NCBI RefSeq assembly: GCF_029784135.1
Contig: NC_073746.1
Span: forward strand, 95,405,709-95,469,708
Direction: 5' to 3'
From: Toxorhynchites rutilus septentrionalis
Taxonomy: Eukaryota; Arthropoda; Insecta; Diptera; Culicidae
DNA length: 64,000 nucleotides
This document shows, piece after piece, positions 20,150-32,339 of the stretch; positions within the stretch are counted from its first letter, which is position 1, and each line of letters opens with the position of its first letter. The position numbers and the translations under genes were made by a program. The notes under the pieces are model-generated. The model was not told the origin of the DNA and searched no databases. It was given only the letters and a program-made list of their open reading frames with translations.

Positions 20150-21300
20150 GACTTTTGTGTTCGCTTGGGCTAAGCAATTCATTAAATTACCCCTAAGTTC
20201 ATGTTCCTCCCACGAAATATCCCTCGGAAATACTCAGTTCCACCGCGCTGCATTCGGTGACAGTGTGGGTTTATTTCACGGCATGTCACACATAGCTTTT
20301 TTTGACGCCAATCTCTCAACTTTTAATGGGCTACGAAACGCGCTCATCACGTCAAGATACCACGGTTCAAAATGAATGATGGATGCAGACAGCTTCATAA
20401 TGCATTTAATTTCATTGTTGCAATTCGCCTGACATCGCAAAATAATTGTTAAACTGAGAAATACTAAGAGGTTACTTGGGTAAACAAGATATGATTGCGA
20501 CAGAAATGTAAGGTTTCAAAGTCGATACATTCTACTAAATACGAACAACCAAGACCCGCGTCACTGTAAGCTAAAGTCATTATTCGAATGCTACCATGTA
20601 CGATAACCATAAGTACTACTGGGTGTCATGACCCGTCGTCGGTGGTGGCTTGTCGTCAGAATGAAACCAAATGCAATGAAACAATAATATAAAACATGCA
20701 CGCAAAAAAAACTAGACCAAGCAAGACAACAGCAGCTTTGACACGTACATGCTGCAATCTCGCGCCATCACCCACCGCCGGCAGGTCGTAAGTAAATCTA
20801 TTTAATAAAGATTTCATTCATAACCAGCTCGTTACCCAGCGAATGCATAATTGAATTATGTCAAACCCGCGACAGGCCTCTTGCGACAGCGGCAGCGGAC
20901 AACAACAAGTTTGCATGAATAATTCGCTCCGGGGTCCGAAAACGGGAAGCAACATGTGGAACACAAGCAACAGTGTGGCAACGGGAGGGGCAGTGTGCGC
21001 AGTGGAGCTGGGTGGAACGGGAACGTTTCGTTTATGCTAATTTCATGCAAATTTTCCGCTGAATTAAGCGGTTTTAATGACTGCGAGGGTGTGTGCGAGA
21101 TTTAGTTGTTACTTGTTGCTTGTTGCTCATTGTACATGCTCGAACGCCTTAGGCAACCTGGTTCAGCAACCATCATTGATCAATGATTAGCATGGGATGC
21201 TTGATGAGGTCGCAATGTTTGAGGGCAGGTTGGGTGTGAGAATGTTGTCATCGCGAGATTGAACTGTTCTCGGTTAGCAGTGCTGAATTTCTAGGATCAT
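20150..21300 (+). promoter_or_regulatory. Repeat-poor block; candidate intronic/upstream enhancer
   Basis: No repeat of this stretch is found elsewhere in the window. It is GC-richer than its flanks, especially 20640-21010, and contains several TAAT homeodomain cores plus the paired octamer words at 21034-21052. The small open frames (20157-20375, 20858-21040) show no motif. An ap regulatory role is inferred only from position and composition. Confidence 0.35.
21034..21052 (+). promoter_or_regulatory. Paired POU/octamer-type sites
   Basis: ATGCTAAT (21034-21041) and ATGCAAAT (21045-21052) lie 11 bp apart on the same face of the helix. ATGCAAAT is the consensus POU-domain octamer. Binding is not shown. 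Confidence 0.4.
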
Positions 21301-21390
21301 AGAATGGATCCAAACTTCAATTCTATTCTTATTCCTATTGGATGTTCACATTTATATTTTTTATGTTGTTAATAGGATATAAAAACGATT

Positions 21391-22377
21391 AGGGTAACAC
21401 GGGGTGATTTGGACCACCCCTTTATCTCAAAAAATACGGCTCAACTTGGATTTTTTATAATGTCATCTGTCTTCTTCATCTATTGTTGAACCGTATGTAA
21501 CTAACGTAAAAAAAACTTTGGTAAAATTCGACAGGTGGAAGGAAATGGTAGCATGAACACAGCAAGCACTTTGATTGTCGAAAAATGTGAATTTTCCGAT
21601 CGTGGTTTTAAGGTTTTTCCCGCTGATTAAACAAACTTTTAGTGTATTGTGCAGTAAGGTTCTGTTCATCTACAAAAGAGAAACAATTTGATGCAGCGAA
21701 ACTGTAAGTTTGATAACAATAAATGGAATTAATTGCATTTCAATGTTTGCATGTTGTGTGGGGTGACATGGACACGTTTCCGTGGGGTGCATTGGTCCTA
21801 CAGGTTTGAGGCTTTTCTTTGGTCTAATTGATTCCAGATGCCGCTGAATTACAAAAAAAGGATGGACAGACAACGTTGAAAATAGAGAGAGCTTGAAAGA
21901 GCAACGCAGGCCATCAAGAACGGATTTTCTTTGACCAAGCATCGAAAGTGTTTGAAAATGCTCGAAAAGTGAAAAGACCCATGCAGAATTCGAGATGGTC
22001 TCAATCCAATTTTTCTGGTCTGGAATCTGGCCAAGACACCTGATATCGATCCCAGAACACTGTTACTGATTGTAACATTATCCCAAAATACTTTACATAA
22101 ACATAAGTATGTTTTTTTCGATGAAACACACACTGGACCAAATCACCCCACAGATGGTCCAAATCACCCCCGCATCAAATTTTAATGTCCAAAAATTATC
22201 TGTTTTATTTTATGATATATTTGGTAATTTGAAGCTTGATATAATGATTAAACATTATTGATTGAGAGAAAACAAGTATAGCTCAGTATACAATGTGACA
22301 TTTTTTATTTAGACCGTATTGATTTGGAAATATTATGTGAATTGCTTAGGTGGTCCAAATTCCACCCCTTTTCCCCT
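21391..22377. mobile_element. MITE-like element, ~987 bp, TIR with GGGGTGATTTGGACCACC
   Basis: The left end starts AGGGTAACACGGGGTG and continues ATTTGGACCACC (21391-21418). The right end inverted (22377-22349) starts AGGGGAAAAGGGGTGG and continues AATTTGGACCACC. Internal GGTCCAAATCACCCC copies occur at about 22135-22170. No transposase ORF. Confidence 0.7.
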
Positions 22378-22560
22378 ACTCGCGGAACTCTCGAGGTTAG
22401 TAGAGTGAGTATATTTTCATCAGGAAAAGGAAAGGATACAAGAAGTTTGAGACTATATGATAACATACAAATATCAATAGCTTCAAGACATGTAATTGAG
22501 AAGCCAAAACATCTCTCATTAGGCACATTAGGTTGTCTTCTTCGGAATCAAAGGGAGTTT

Positions 22561-23568
22561 TGACGTAGGACTACGTCTTTCATTTCTGTACCGGGATGTA
22601 CGTTCAGAGTTTCGAAAGAGAGAGAGTGATGCTGGACTGCAAGGTTTTGAACGATAATACCTCTTTACCGGCTGAATGGAGTGGTATAATAATCATTTCA
22701 TCCTAAAAATAAAATGTCAACGAGTCATATGATTGTCACTTATTGGTCAAAAAATCATTTCAATAGCTTAAAAATTGCTTTAAAAGCAAGCTATTGAAGT
22801 CAATCTAGCCCATTGATGATGATTGGTGATCGCAATGTGTTCCCGAACACGGACGCAAAATCTAGGCACCTGGAGAAACCGTCATAGCGAATACATGCAA
22901 GTTGTGATTTCTTTTGCTCGCTTGCATTGGTTTTGGGGAACCATAGCGGACACATGCAAGGCGTGAGTACTTTTACTCGCATCAATTTCTGTTCTGCTTT
23001 CGCATGGAATAGACATGAAAAATTACTTGCGTGTGAATGCGAGCGAAGGAATATTCGCAACCATTTACGCTCTCGAATTGGTGTTCTCGTGATGCAATCC
23101 AATAGCATCAGTTTCTGTTCTGTTTTCGCATGGAACAGTCATGAAAAATTGCCACATCGCGATTAAATCGAAATGAATTTTATGCAAGGTTATATAGACT
23201 TTATTTCGTTTTCAGCATGAAATGGCGCCCTAAGTTTCTATTCTGCGCATGGAGTAATCATGAAAAATCTCGTGTTATTCTCACGAAGACAAACATGAAT
23301 CACGCGTCAAACCTCTTCAGTTGCTTTTACAAGGCCACTCAAATTTCATCGGTTCGTTCCGGGACCACCAACAAGTTCGAGAGAGTTGAATTTTATGTTA
23401 AAAAAACAATTCTATACTAAAAAGAAAAAAAAATTCAACAATATTTCAAAATATTCATTAGTTCATTAATTAAGGATTGATTCTGATGCAATTTCAAACA
23501 AATGATTACCGAGCCAATGGTAGTCCGACTTCTACCTTGCGGTTATATCACAGATATAACCCGCTTCT
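22561..23568 (+). mobile_element. TGACGTAGGA-box element E4 (subfamily B, 1.0 kb)
   Basis: Starts TGACGTAGGACTACGTC at 22561 and ends with the palindrome GGTTATATCACAGATATAAC, then CCGCTTCTTG (23541-23570), preceded by a degenerate inverted box TAGTCCGACTTCTACC. A CAATAGC/GCTATTG hairpin lies at 22760-22798, in the position it has in E1-E3. Internal repeats around CATGCAAGGCGTGAGTACTT resemble the 90-bp repeat units. It matches E5 (60621-62153) over nearly its full length, with no ORF in common. Confidence 0.75.
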
Positions 23569-23574
23569 TGTTTT

Positions 23575-24139
23575 TTTCCAAATTCACGATAAACGCACTA
23601 CCAAACTACCATGTGATCAATATCGTGATAGCCTTGGCCACAGACACAGATTTGTAACTACAGCGTCATCAAGAACTGGTTATTTTACATTGCGAACAAA
23701 CAGCTCAAAAAATCGTGGTGAATAGAACGTTTTTGTTCACGTTCATATTAAAAGTTCGGCAGTAAACGTGAAGTAAATAAACATCAAGCTTCAATAAAGT
23801 AATTTGGATAAAATATACAGTTGTTCTCGAACCAACCCGAAGCAACGAAGTTTTCCAACCCGTGCAGAGATTCGATTGAACGAAATTGCATCCATATCAA
23901 AATTTTCATTGAAAATTTGAGTCTTGAATTTGGGAAATTGCTACTTATTGTGAGTGTATTGGTGTACTTGCAACTTAGTTGTATATGTTCAATTTTGTGC
24001 TTGATCCATTCTCACTCCCATTCAGCGTAATTAAGTGATTATTTCGAAAATGATGAAATTCCAATGGAAACACTTTTTTGATATTCAAAATCAGCAATGA
24101 CTCATCTGGCAAGACTTAAAAGAATCGTTTTATCCAATA
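23575..24139. other. Non-coding stretch
   Basis: No supported gene or paired repeat. Confidence 0.4.
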
Positions 24140-25288
24140 CTAGCTGACCCGGCAAACTTCGTCCCGCCCAAAATTTGTTTTTTGTTATCAATACCTTCGA
24201 ACATTCACGTTTTTTACTAAGCGCAAGTTCATGGGTTAAATCGCAGAATTGTTCATTGATTGAGCTTCTAATCGACCCTGTTAAATTTACCTTTTACTAT
24301 AAAATTCCCAGTACTTCTACCAAAACTCATCATTATAATATCAGATTAGTTTCTGACACAATTCTCGTTCAAGACTTTTCAACCACTTGCAAATAACATG
24401 TTTCTCCGTTACATGGAATAAATGTTTGACACAGAAAATATGATAGAATAAAGACAGCCCTAAATCGGATAATTCCTTCCTCGAATTATGCTCTCATCAA
24501 CATATTCGGCAATCCATTTTTATTGGTATAGATAGAAGAAGATAAAGATATTTCGTTAGCGCAAACATCAAATGAACTAACAACGCTTGTCACTTTGTAA
24601 TTGTAGAACATATGGGAATTTAATTTTTCGTGTCCCCTAAAACCTTCACATGCCAAATTTGGCTCCATTTTCTTAATTAATTCTCGAGTTATGCAGAAAT
24701 TTGTGTTTCATTTGTATGGCAGACCAGCCTCCCCCCCCCCTTCTTAGAAAGACGGAAGAAGTGTTAAACCACCTTAGAAATGTTTATTGCCCCCTAGAAC
24801 ATCAACATGCCAAATTTGGTTCCGTTTGCTTGATTAGTTCTTGAATTATGCAGAAATTTAGGCTTCATTTGTATGGCAGTCCCCCACCACCCCTCTGAGA
24901 GATGGGAGGAGTGTCTATTCACCAAGAAACGTTTCGTGTCCCCTAAAACCTTCGCATGCCAAATTTGGCTCCATTTACATCAATAGTTTTCGAGTTATAC
25001 AGAAATTAGTCTTTCATTTATAGGGCAGTTCCCCCTTAGAGAGGGGGTGGAGTGTCTAACCACTGTAAAAACAGTTATTGCACCTTAAAACCTCCATATG
25101 CCTAATTTGGTTTCATTTGCATGATTAATTCTCGAATAATGCAGAAATTTGTGTTTCATTTGTATGGCAGCTCAAACTATGATGAAAACCTTCCTCGGCC
25201 CCAAAAACCCCTACATATCGATCGGTTCAGTAGTTTCCGAGTCCATAAGAATCAGATAGACAGACAGATGGACAGATAGACAGGAATC

Positions 25289-25349
<61 letters not shown>

Positions 25350-25350
25350 T
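24140..25350 (+). repeat. Interspersed repeat with CCGGCAAACTTCGT end, copy 2
   Basis: Begins CTAGCTGACCCGGCAAACTT at about 24142. It passes through four ~150-bp sub-units (CATTTGTATGGCAG plus CCCCCTCTCTAAG-like tracts at 24715-25180). It ends with GTTTCCGAGTCCATAAGAAT, (CAGA)n-like steps (25251-25285) and a (TA)n run at 25294-25347. The microsatellite 3' end is typical of RTE-like LINE/SINE tails. No ORF survives. Confidence 0.75.
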
Positions 25351-25354
25351 TGAA

Positions 25355-25889
25355 TAACATTTTTCCTTCTTCGCGACTCATCTCAAGTTTCCTGAAATAA
25401 ATAAAAAAAATTGTTACGCCATGTACATAGATGACCAAGCATTTTGTAAATTCTTTTTCAATTACTTTATTCTAGTTCACTTCATTTAGCTATGTTAATA
25501 ACTTGTAATCTCTTGAATTAAATTAGAAGTTGAGTACATTATCATTCAAACATTCCAACGTATTTCAGATCGCATATGAACTTGCAACCTAAGGGCAGGC
25601 TTGTTATACAGTAGAATATTAGGAGCATGTTTCGACATGAATTTAATGATGACTTCCTTCGTGGTAAATCACGTATATGTTAGAATAAGGAGAAATGTTA
25701 AACATGCCTGAAGGACTCGTACGCTCAAATACATTATCTTGCACGAACCTGTTCACGTTTTTTCAACTGCGGAATTTTTCATCTCGTACTTTTTGTACTT
25801 TTTTATTTTTATCATGTGCACACTCATCGTCTTGTTGAGTTTTCAAAATGTACTGCAATAATAGTTTCTACTAATATATTAGTCATTCT
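25355..25889. other. AT-rich non-coding stretch
   Basis: No gene or repeat pair is supported. Confidence 0.4.
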
Positions 25890-27355
25890 CAGAGTTGCCA
25901 CATATACAGAATATTCTGTATCTGTATTCGTCAAATTTCAGATACAGGATTTGTATATACAGATTTGCAGATTTTCTGTAAAGATACAGAATTTAAAGAT
26001 ATTTTTTTTCAAATTCAAACTTGAACGTTAAATTAATTACAGTTTTTTTTCTCTTTCTACCTTCTTACTAATAAACTTTGTTTTTTTTATCGTTGAGTAA
26101 TGAATATATGTAACTTTGAATTATAAAAATGTTGAACCATATGAAATGTTACCTCACTTCTCCATTCCTGCTAAGGATGTTTTTGGGACACGGTTGGCTT
26201 CCACAATAATTAACTCTATTTTGAATGCAAAGTGTAACGGCTCAAAGAGAAGCGTCAAACAAAGTTGCCACATTGAAATCTGTTTTTCCGAACAAAAAAG
26301 TCTTTTTTATCTGTAGTGAAAATAAAAAATCTGTATTGGAATCTGTATAACGGATTTTGCATCTGATAAAACTTTTTCATTAGATTCAAGTACAAAGGAA
26401 TAATTGCATATTTGTCGTAAAGTGTATATTTTCTACTTATCCATATTTCGAAGTTCGTGATCACTGGTATAGCTTGCCAATTTTTTATTGATACTATTTT
26501 TCAATTTTCACGTCTATGCAAAAAGTTTACTGTGCAATTCACTCCGGCACAGAGGTCTAATTTGATCAAAAATGTGAAATATCTTAGATTGAGAGTTTTA
26601 GATACATAGAAAATTATGTCATTAAAAAACATTTTAAGGGAAAACTGACGGAAACAGTTAATGTATTCACTTTGCTCGTGGTGTTTCGATATCTTGCAGG
26701 ATTTGACCACGATGTCGTTTGATAACTGTAATGAGGCACTTCCCCCTCGGGTTTTAATAAGTAATTTCGATTTGATAATTGCGTTCATAGTTTCTGTAGC
26801 GAGACGGTTCCAAACTTTTGTTTTTTTCGCATTATTTGAGAAAAAATACGATTTCTATCATTACTATATTTGACACATTTGACAATAGCAAAAATAGTTC
26901 ATTTCAGTACTGTTCGAATTGTCTGATTGTTAATTGTTGCTTTATTTTGTTAAAAAGTCTGTATAAAATCTGCATGGATATCCAATAATGTAATCTGTAT
27001 TTACAGATTCGTGGTCAAAAAACAAACTGAAAATCTGTAGTATTACAGAAATATCTGTACATGTGGCAACACTGGCATCAAGGATGAAATTGACGGAAAA
27101 TTTAAGAAAAGCAAAGTTCAACAAAACCATGTATAAACATCATACAATTTTATATGAGTTTTTTTTATGATTTATTTTGTTGTATTGAGACGACTTAAGC
27201 AAACCATTAATAAGAACAACAAATTCAAAATGAAAAAAAAATTTCTTTCTATTTTTTCCGTTAATTTTTCGATACAGATTTTTTTGCTAAAAATACAGAT
27301 ACTCAGATTTTTCTTCAGAAAATTTTACAGGATCGAATGTGGCAACCCTGGTCAA
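25890..27355. repeat. Cluster of GTTGCCAC/CTGTA repeats
   Basis: Several partial copies in both orientations: GAGTTGCCACATATACAGAA (25893 on), AAAGTTGCCACATTGAAATC (26262 on), CTGTACATGTGGCAACACTG (27055 on) and CAGAAAATTTTACAGGATCG, then a GTGGCAACCCTGG box (27310-27352). The ends face each other as inverted repeats (25893/27075 and 26262/27352). This suggests nested MITE-type insertions. Confidence 0.55.
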
Positions 27356-27439
27356 TCTTATTCACGTGACACAACTTGGAGCATGGAGCATCTTAAATAT
27401 TTGAAATAAGAACTTGTGGTATTTTATAGGGGACAAAAT

Positions 27440-27512
27440 CAATGTTCGTTCCTGTCGACCCCTGGGAAACCGAATCCGACCCCACTTTGAGAAACCCTGG
27501 TCTACAACAATT
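27440..27512 (-). repeat. hAT-like MITE end (CAGGGTTTCTCAAAGTGG)
   Basis: Minus strand: CAGGGTTTCTCAAAGTGG, then GGTCGGATTCGG. CAGGGNTTCTCAAA-type ends are typical of hAT elements. A second such end starts at 62214 on the + strand (CAGGGTTTATCAAAGTGG) and shares the following GGTCGA-rich text. The matching opposite ends were not found. Confidence 0.45.
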
Positions 27513-27689
27513 TTCAAAATCCAGATTGAATCAGAGTATGCAGATACTTGTCCCCAGTTATGTCAACATTGTTAATGATAGCTTCTGTGAACTCTCACCA
27601 ATGGTCATTAATCAATATTTCAATGGATGCTTCTATTTGAACGTTATCTATACTTATTTTCCTAATTTTCCAAATGAAAGTGGTTGAGA

Positions 27690-28976
27690 CTGAATAGTAA
27701 TTTTGATAAAAATTCTCTATCTTCTTCAGTCAGCTACAACGAAGTCATAAATAGTGGATCGAATGGTCTAGATATTCCTGATTGCAAGACATGAACTTCA
27801 TACTTTCACCTTGAATTAATCTATTTAAATTTTTATCTTTGTTTTGAATACAAGAATGAATGTCAATTGAATTTAAAAAGTACACGCGGGTTTTTTTGTT
27901 CAGTTTTTGAATTCGTTATTGGTTTAGTTGAAAAAATTGTATCTTAATCCACAAAAGTCTTGAAAAATAAACTTTTTTTTCTCTCATAAATTTGAATGGA
28001 TGAATATTTTGGACCACTTCCAACTCTTTTTCTCAATGTATATTGAATTGTCTGTGTGATTTGGTTTTTGGTCCTTAACATTCTCCCCCTAGTAGAAACT
28101 TCATCCTTATTCTCAAATACTATAGATTATCATTTGTTTCTGAACTTGAAACTATTCCTTCAGGAAAACAATTTTGTTACTTTTCGTTTTTAGCCGAAAA
28201 ACTTGTCTTACGCAATCGGAGTAAAGACAAACTAAGAAAATAGTGCTTCTGAAGAATGGTTTTCCTATACCTGAGCTCGACTCAGGCATCCATCCCTCGT
28301 ATTTCGACTGAGAATCCTGTGGTTCTCAAGGAAAGCAAAATCCCACCAACAACTAATTTCTGTTGTAGACTCATACCCAAGAATTGCGACCAATTTCCTC
28401 AAACAAACAACTGTATTGACCGATACAGATCCGATGGAAAATGTGACATATTATTCAGCCCTAATAAATGTAGAGAATCTTGGTCATTCGTCGTGAGCAG
28501 ACGTGTTTTCGGTAGCTCCGTTTTTGCTGTGGAAATATAGCGTTCTCCGGTGAAAAAGTGTGGTTCCACTTACAGGAAATCTACTACTTAAGTAGGAAGT
28601 GTCTTTTCCTGCAATAGTGTAGTGTCGTCATGTGGAATTTCATAAAATGATTCCGAATTTCAAGTTTTTTTTTCATGACGAAGACCGCTGATGTAATCAT
28701 CTGTCGAACCGGTTGAAGCATGTTCGTGCAGTTCTGTATATGTGTTTTACTTCGTGCTAATCGAGGTGCGTGATGGTGTGCGTATCGTAGTGAAACCATG
28801 TGAGTGAATACCACCATAAGAGAAATTGCAGGAAGTGCAACATGATGAGTTGGTGCTGGAGCTAAGTTTTCAATTATTTCCATTCTCATACACATACTAC
28901 AATACATGTAAATGCAGGGGTTCTGTTGCCATATGGCAGACAAAATACGCTCCATGGATTTGTATCCAGCCGTACA
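27690..28976. other. Non-coding stretch without paired repeats
   Basis: Open frames at 28256-28540 (+) and 28584-28955 (-) have no recognisable motif or start context and I do not call them genes. TATTATTCAGCCCTAATAA at about 28449 also occurs in the repeat at 29690-30010. Confidence 0.35.
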
Positions 28977-28980
28977 TTAA

Positions 28981-29100
28981 CCCTTTCCCGTACAATATCG
29001 AGTCTCACTCGTGGGTACTTGCATAACATAGGGCGCTAGAACACTCAGCAGGCTAGTGAAATCACTTGATGTGTGACGTGTTAAATAATACGGGAAAGGG
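28981..29100. mobile_element. 120-bp piggyBac-type MITE flanked by TTAA
   Basis: Perfect 12-bp inverted ends CCCTTTCCCGTA (28981-28992) and TACGGGAAAGGG (29089-29100), each flanked by TTAA (28977-28980 and 29101-29104). TTAA duplication with CCC...GGG ends is the piggyBac signature. It is non-autonomous because there is no room for a transposase. Confidence 0.88.
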
Positions 29101-29104
29101 TTAA

Positions 29105-29685
29105 CGAGGTTCTAAGCTTGGGAAAGTTTTTATCGTGGTGCTGTGTTTGAATTATAGTTGGCTAGTGGGATGAACTTTGAACGATATAAATATTTTGTAC
29201 ACATGCATCCAAAGATTTCTAAGACACTTTAATAATGATAAGTATATATTCGATTGTCGAAAATTCATAATTGCCTCGAGAAATACATACTTGTTATTGG
29301 GATTTTATGTTTTAAATTTGTCATTTACGTCTCATATTTTTTGCGTCAATTATTGGAATTCAGTGGCTTGAGTTTTGTTTTGTGTATTGTTCTTTAAATT
29401 TTCGTGTTTTAGAGAAGTTTCATCGACTACCTTCTCAGGTTTCCCAGAATTTCAATTAAAAATACGTGCGATGAATAGTAGAATATATAGATGATCCAAT
29501 GAATTTTACAACTTTTCCTTTTTAGGATACATAAAGATAATCTACGTGGCAGTGTCACATGAGATTTTTGGATTTTCGTTTCGTCGAATGGTCGATAGTT
29601 TCCGTTTACATAATCACATCACTTACCACAGTGAATCCTGATTGTTCTTAACCATTCCCACTAACAACTATCCCTTCCATGATAA
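29105..29685. other. AT-rich non-coding stretch
   Basis: Nothing supportable. The 64-codon frame at 29177-29371 has no features. Confidence 0.4.
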
Positions 29686-29689
29686 ACGC

Positions 29690-30010
29690 TAGGGAACCAC
29701 GCTATAGAGGCGACCCTTCTGGCCTTCGGGCGGCGAATATCATACTAACATTCCTTCCCTTCCCCTGGTGACTGTAAGGACGTGGCCGGCGTCGTTATTG
29801 ACCATTCAAAGCTCGAATCACCGAGAATTGCACAACGAGAATGATTTGCTAGTCCCAAGCGTCATTCTGTGTGTTCTTTGTGCAATTTGGTTGGTTCAGG
29901 TCAATCACGGAGAGCAACTACGAATTGTACAGTCTACCCAAGCTCAAGCTCAAGCTCATATTATTCAGCCCTAATAACTGTAATGTGCAATAAAAATAGC
30001 AATTAGTAGT
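29690..30010 (+). repeat. SINE-like interspersed repeat
   Basis: Runs from GGCGACCCTTCTGGCCTTCG through GGACGTGGCCGGCGTCGTTA and ATCACGGAGAGCAACTACG to a (CAAGCT)n block, TTATTCAGCCCTAATAACTG and AATGTGCAATAAAAATAGCA. The layout resembles a common culicine short retroelement or LINE 3' end that I recall, but only its tail motif recurs in this window (28449). No target duplication was identified. Confidence 0.45.
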
Positions 30011-30159
30011 AGCAGGTTCGTCGTCTGCTAGACTGACCTGCGACTTGCTGCGAGTTTTCCAGTTATTGTCTTTCCATTACAACCCGTGTGTCATTCGATG
30101 TAATGTGTGAAAATACACTGCTTGCAACCCACCGCGCCGCTGTTGAGAACATGTACGTC

Positions 30160-31870
30160 ATGTACAAGCATACCGTTGCGCAACATTGGAAGAACAACAG
30201 AGCGAAACGGATACCTAGCGCAAGTTAACCTACCCAGGCTCGTATCACTTCAATTTATTTATAATTCCTTAATGATATGATATCAATTAATTAAACTGAA
30301 ATTAATGGTTTAATTTTCATAATTGTATGTTTTACGATGATGAATTTTTAATGTTTGTTCTGTGTTAGTGTCGTGTACACTTTATTCTGCTGCTGCTCCT
30401 TTCTCTCCAAGTTTATCATCTTACACAATTCATAAGGAGCCTAGCATAGGGAGGAACAAGTGCAAACGGGCCGGGTTCCCGATTAAGTGCTCCAAGCGAG
30501 GGGTTGCTCTGTCCGCTCTCTCTCTCTCCTTTTGGCTCCACACTACTGCTGGTAGATTCTTCAGCCTTTTTGCGCTCCGTTCTTACTTTCCTCGTTGGTT
30601 CCGACCGGTTGAATTAAATACTACAAGGTGTCGGTCGGGACTGTCGGGAAGCCCTGCGGCAAGAGGAACACGGTACGTGGACAAACCATACGCTGTAATC
30701 GAGTGGCTATACGAATTTCTCGTTGCTCCCAATGGTTAAGCTTTTTGTTCGTATTGTGCTCTTATTCCAGGAAGTAAGACGGATGGCCGCTTCTTGTTCC
30801 GTGGCGAGAAGAGCCACAGACACCAGGGGGGCAACTTCCAAATCAAGTAAATAAATTATGATTTTCTTAATGAAACATCGGGACAGTGGAGCTTAATTGC
30901 TAGGAGCGGTAATTATCTGATTAGGAACCAGTTATTTTTTGCTTGTACCGCCAACGGGGTTTCTCCGACGGGTTCAGGTGTTCAAAGAATATAAACAAGT
31001 AATTTTACACGAAATTAAACGTCTTGATCAATTTCGTTCATATTTCAGTATCGCCTCGCGGGTGAATCGAAACATGAATGTGATACTGGTTTTTTGCTTA
31101 TTAATTACATAATCCTCGCGTTTGCATATATTTCAGTAAATTCAATTTTCTCCCCTTTTTTCGTTCTCGAAAGAAATTCCTAAAGTTCACGATGTGTAGC
31201 GCATACATTCTTGACCGATGGCATCGATTTGCTGTCCCTTTGATCTAGCCCGGTCGGTTTCTATCTGGCGATTGCCGACAAATCCGATCGATTGATTCGC
31301 TTGCGATTGATCGCCCGCAATAAATCCGGACATAGCTGCTACTACATTCCGGCCGTACCTTATAAAGTCACAAAAATTATTTTTAATTGCGGGAAAAAGT
31401 AATTTGATGTCAATCATTTTCTCCTCGCGAGCAGCGCGCGCACGGATGCGAGGCTTCTTCGGCGATCATTAATCTGTCGACAACGCTCGAGATATTCGCA
31501 ATAAACGGCGGTGGTGGCGGATGGTGAATCGGCTTGTCGCACTGCATGTTGATATCGGCCGTGATCACATGTTATTGGGGAGGATCGCTATCAAAAGTAG
31601 CAGCAGCAGCACCACCACCACCAGGGGGCGGTGTTTTGATTCGTGCACTGGTAAGCGGCCCGGCGGCGAATCCAGGTGCTTTGATGTGATGGGAGAGATG
31701 AGCCATGTTGACGGGCTTTTACGTGTTTTGTATCAACTTCTCAGGGGAAGACAGCTCATCAATCGTGTTCGGGGAGACACGAATCGGTGATTTGTGATGT
31801 AGAAAATTAAAAGCGAGCTGTGAGGCTGATGATGAATGGGAATTTCTCGAATCGATCGATTGAGATTTTC
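30160..31870. promoter_or_regulatory. Repeat-poor GC-rich block; candidate regulatory DNA
   Basis: There are no partner repeats in the window. GC is raised at 30360-30850 and 31190-31720, with (TC)n near 30515, (AGC)n/(ACC)n near 31600 and TGATTAGG/TAATTA homeodomain-type words. A possible small exon lies at 30771-30846. The 125-codon frame at 30362-30739 lacks motifs. Proposed as cis-regulatory sequence of the neighbouring LIM-homeobox gene by position only. Confidence 0.3.
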
Positions 31871-31874
31871 CTAC

Positions 31875-32335
31875 AATGGAAATAGGACTATGTCTTTGAT
31901 TTCTATACAGGGGGGTCACTCTACGAAAAATGTAACGATTCATTGAGAGTTTTCAAACGCCTATTACGCAGAATCGTTATTGTATAACGTTATATATGTT
32001 ACGTTGTATGCCATTAGACAGGAAATTTATCCAGCAATTTTTTTTTTTTGCTCGAACATCAACAGTGAATACAGTAAAGAAGTAAACAATTTGACGATTG
32101 AAATGAATATGTTATTTCGATTCTACTAGCCACTTATTTTCCCCCACAACGCAACGAGCAAATTTTGTTGCTTACATACGGGCGTTATCACACATTGTGA
32201 GTGGATGCGCGAGTTATTCTCCATTTTTCGGACCAATAGGCATTTATAAGTTGGCAGATTCAACTAAGAAGATTATTCTACATTATTATCCTAAACGTTC
32301 AATCAATTTGGGCTCAATTCACGTCTTTATCGTGT
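31875..32335. other. Degenerate repeat debris
   Basis: 31885-31918 reads AATAGGACTATGTCTTTGAT, then TTCTATACAGGGGGG, a decayed TGACGTAGGACTACGTC-type end like those of E1 and E2. The rest is AT-rich without a gene. Confidence 0.4.
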
Positions 32336-32339
32336 AGGT

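Noticed and set aside
28584..28955. 123-codon minus-strand frame
   Set aside because: Cys/His/Met-rich, but no zinc-finger spacing, no similarity I recognise and no exon signals.
30362..30739. 125-codon plus-strand frame
   Set aside because: No recognisable domain or conserved pattern; kept only as part of a possible regulatory block.
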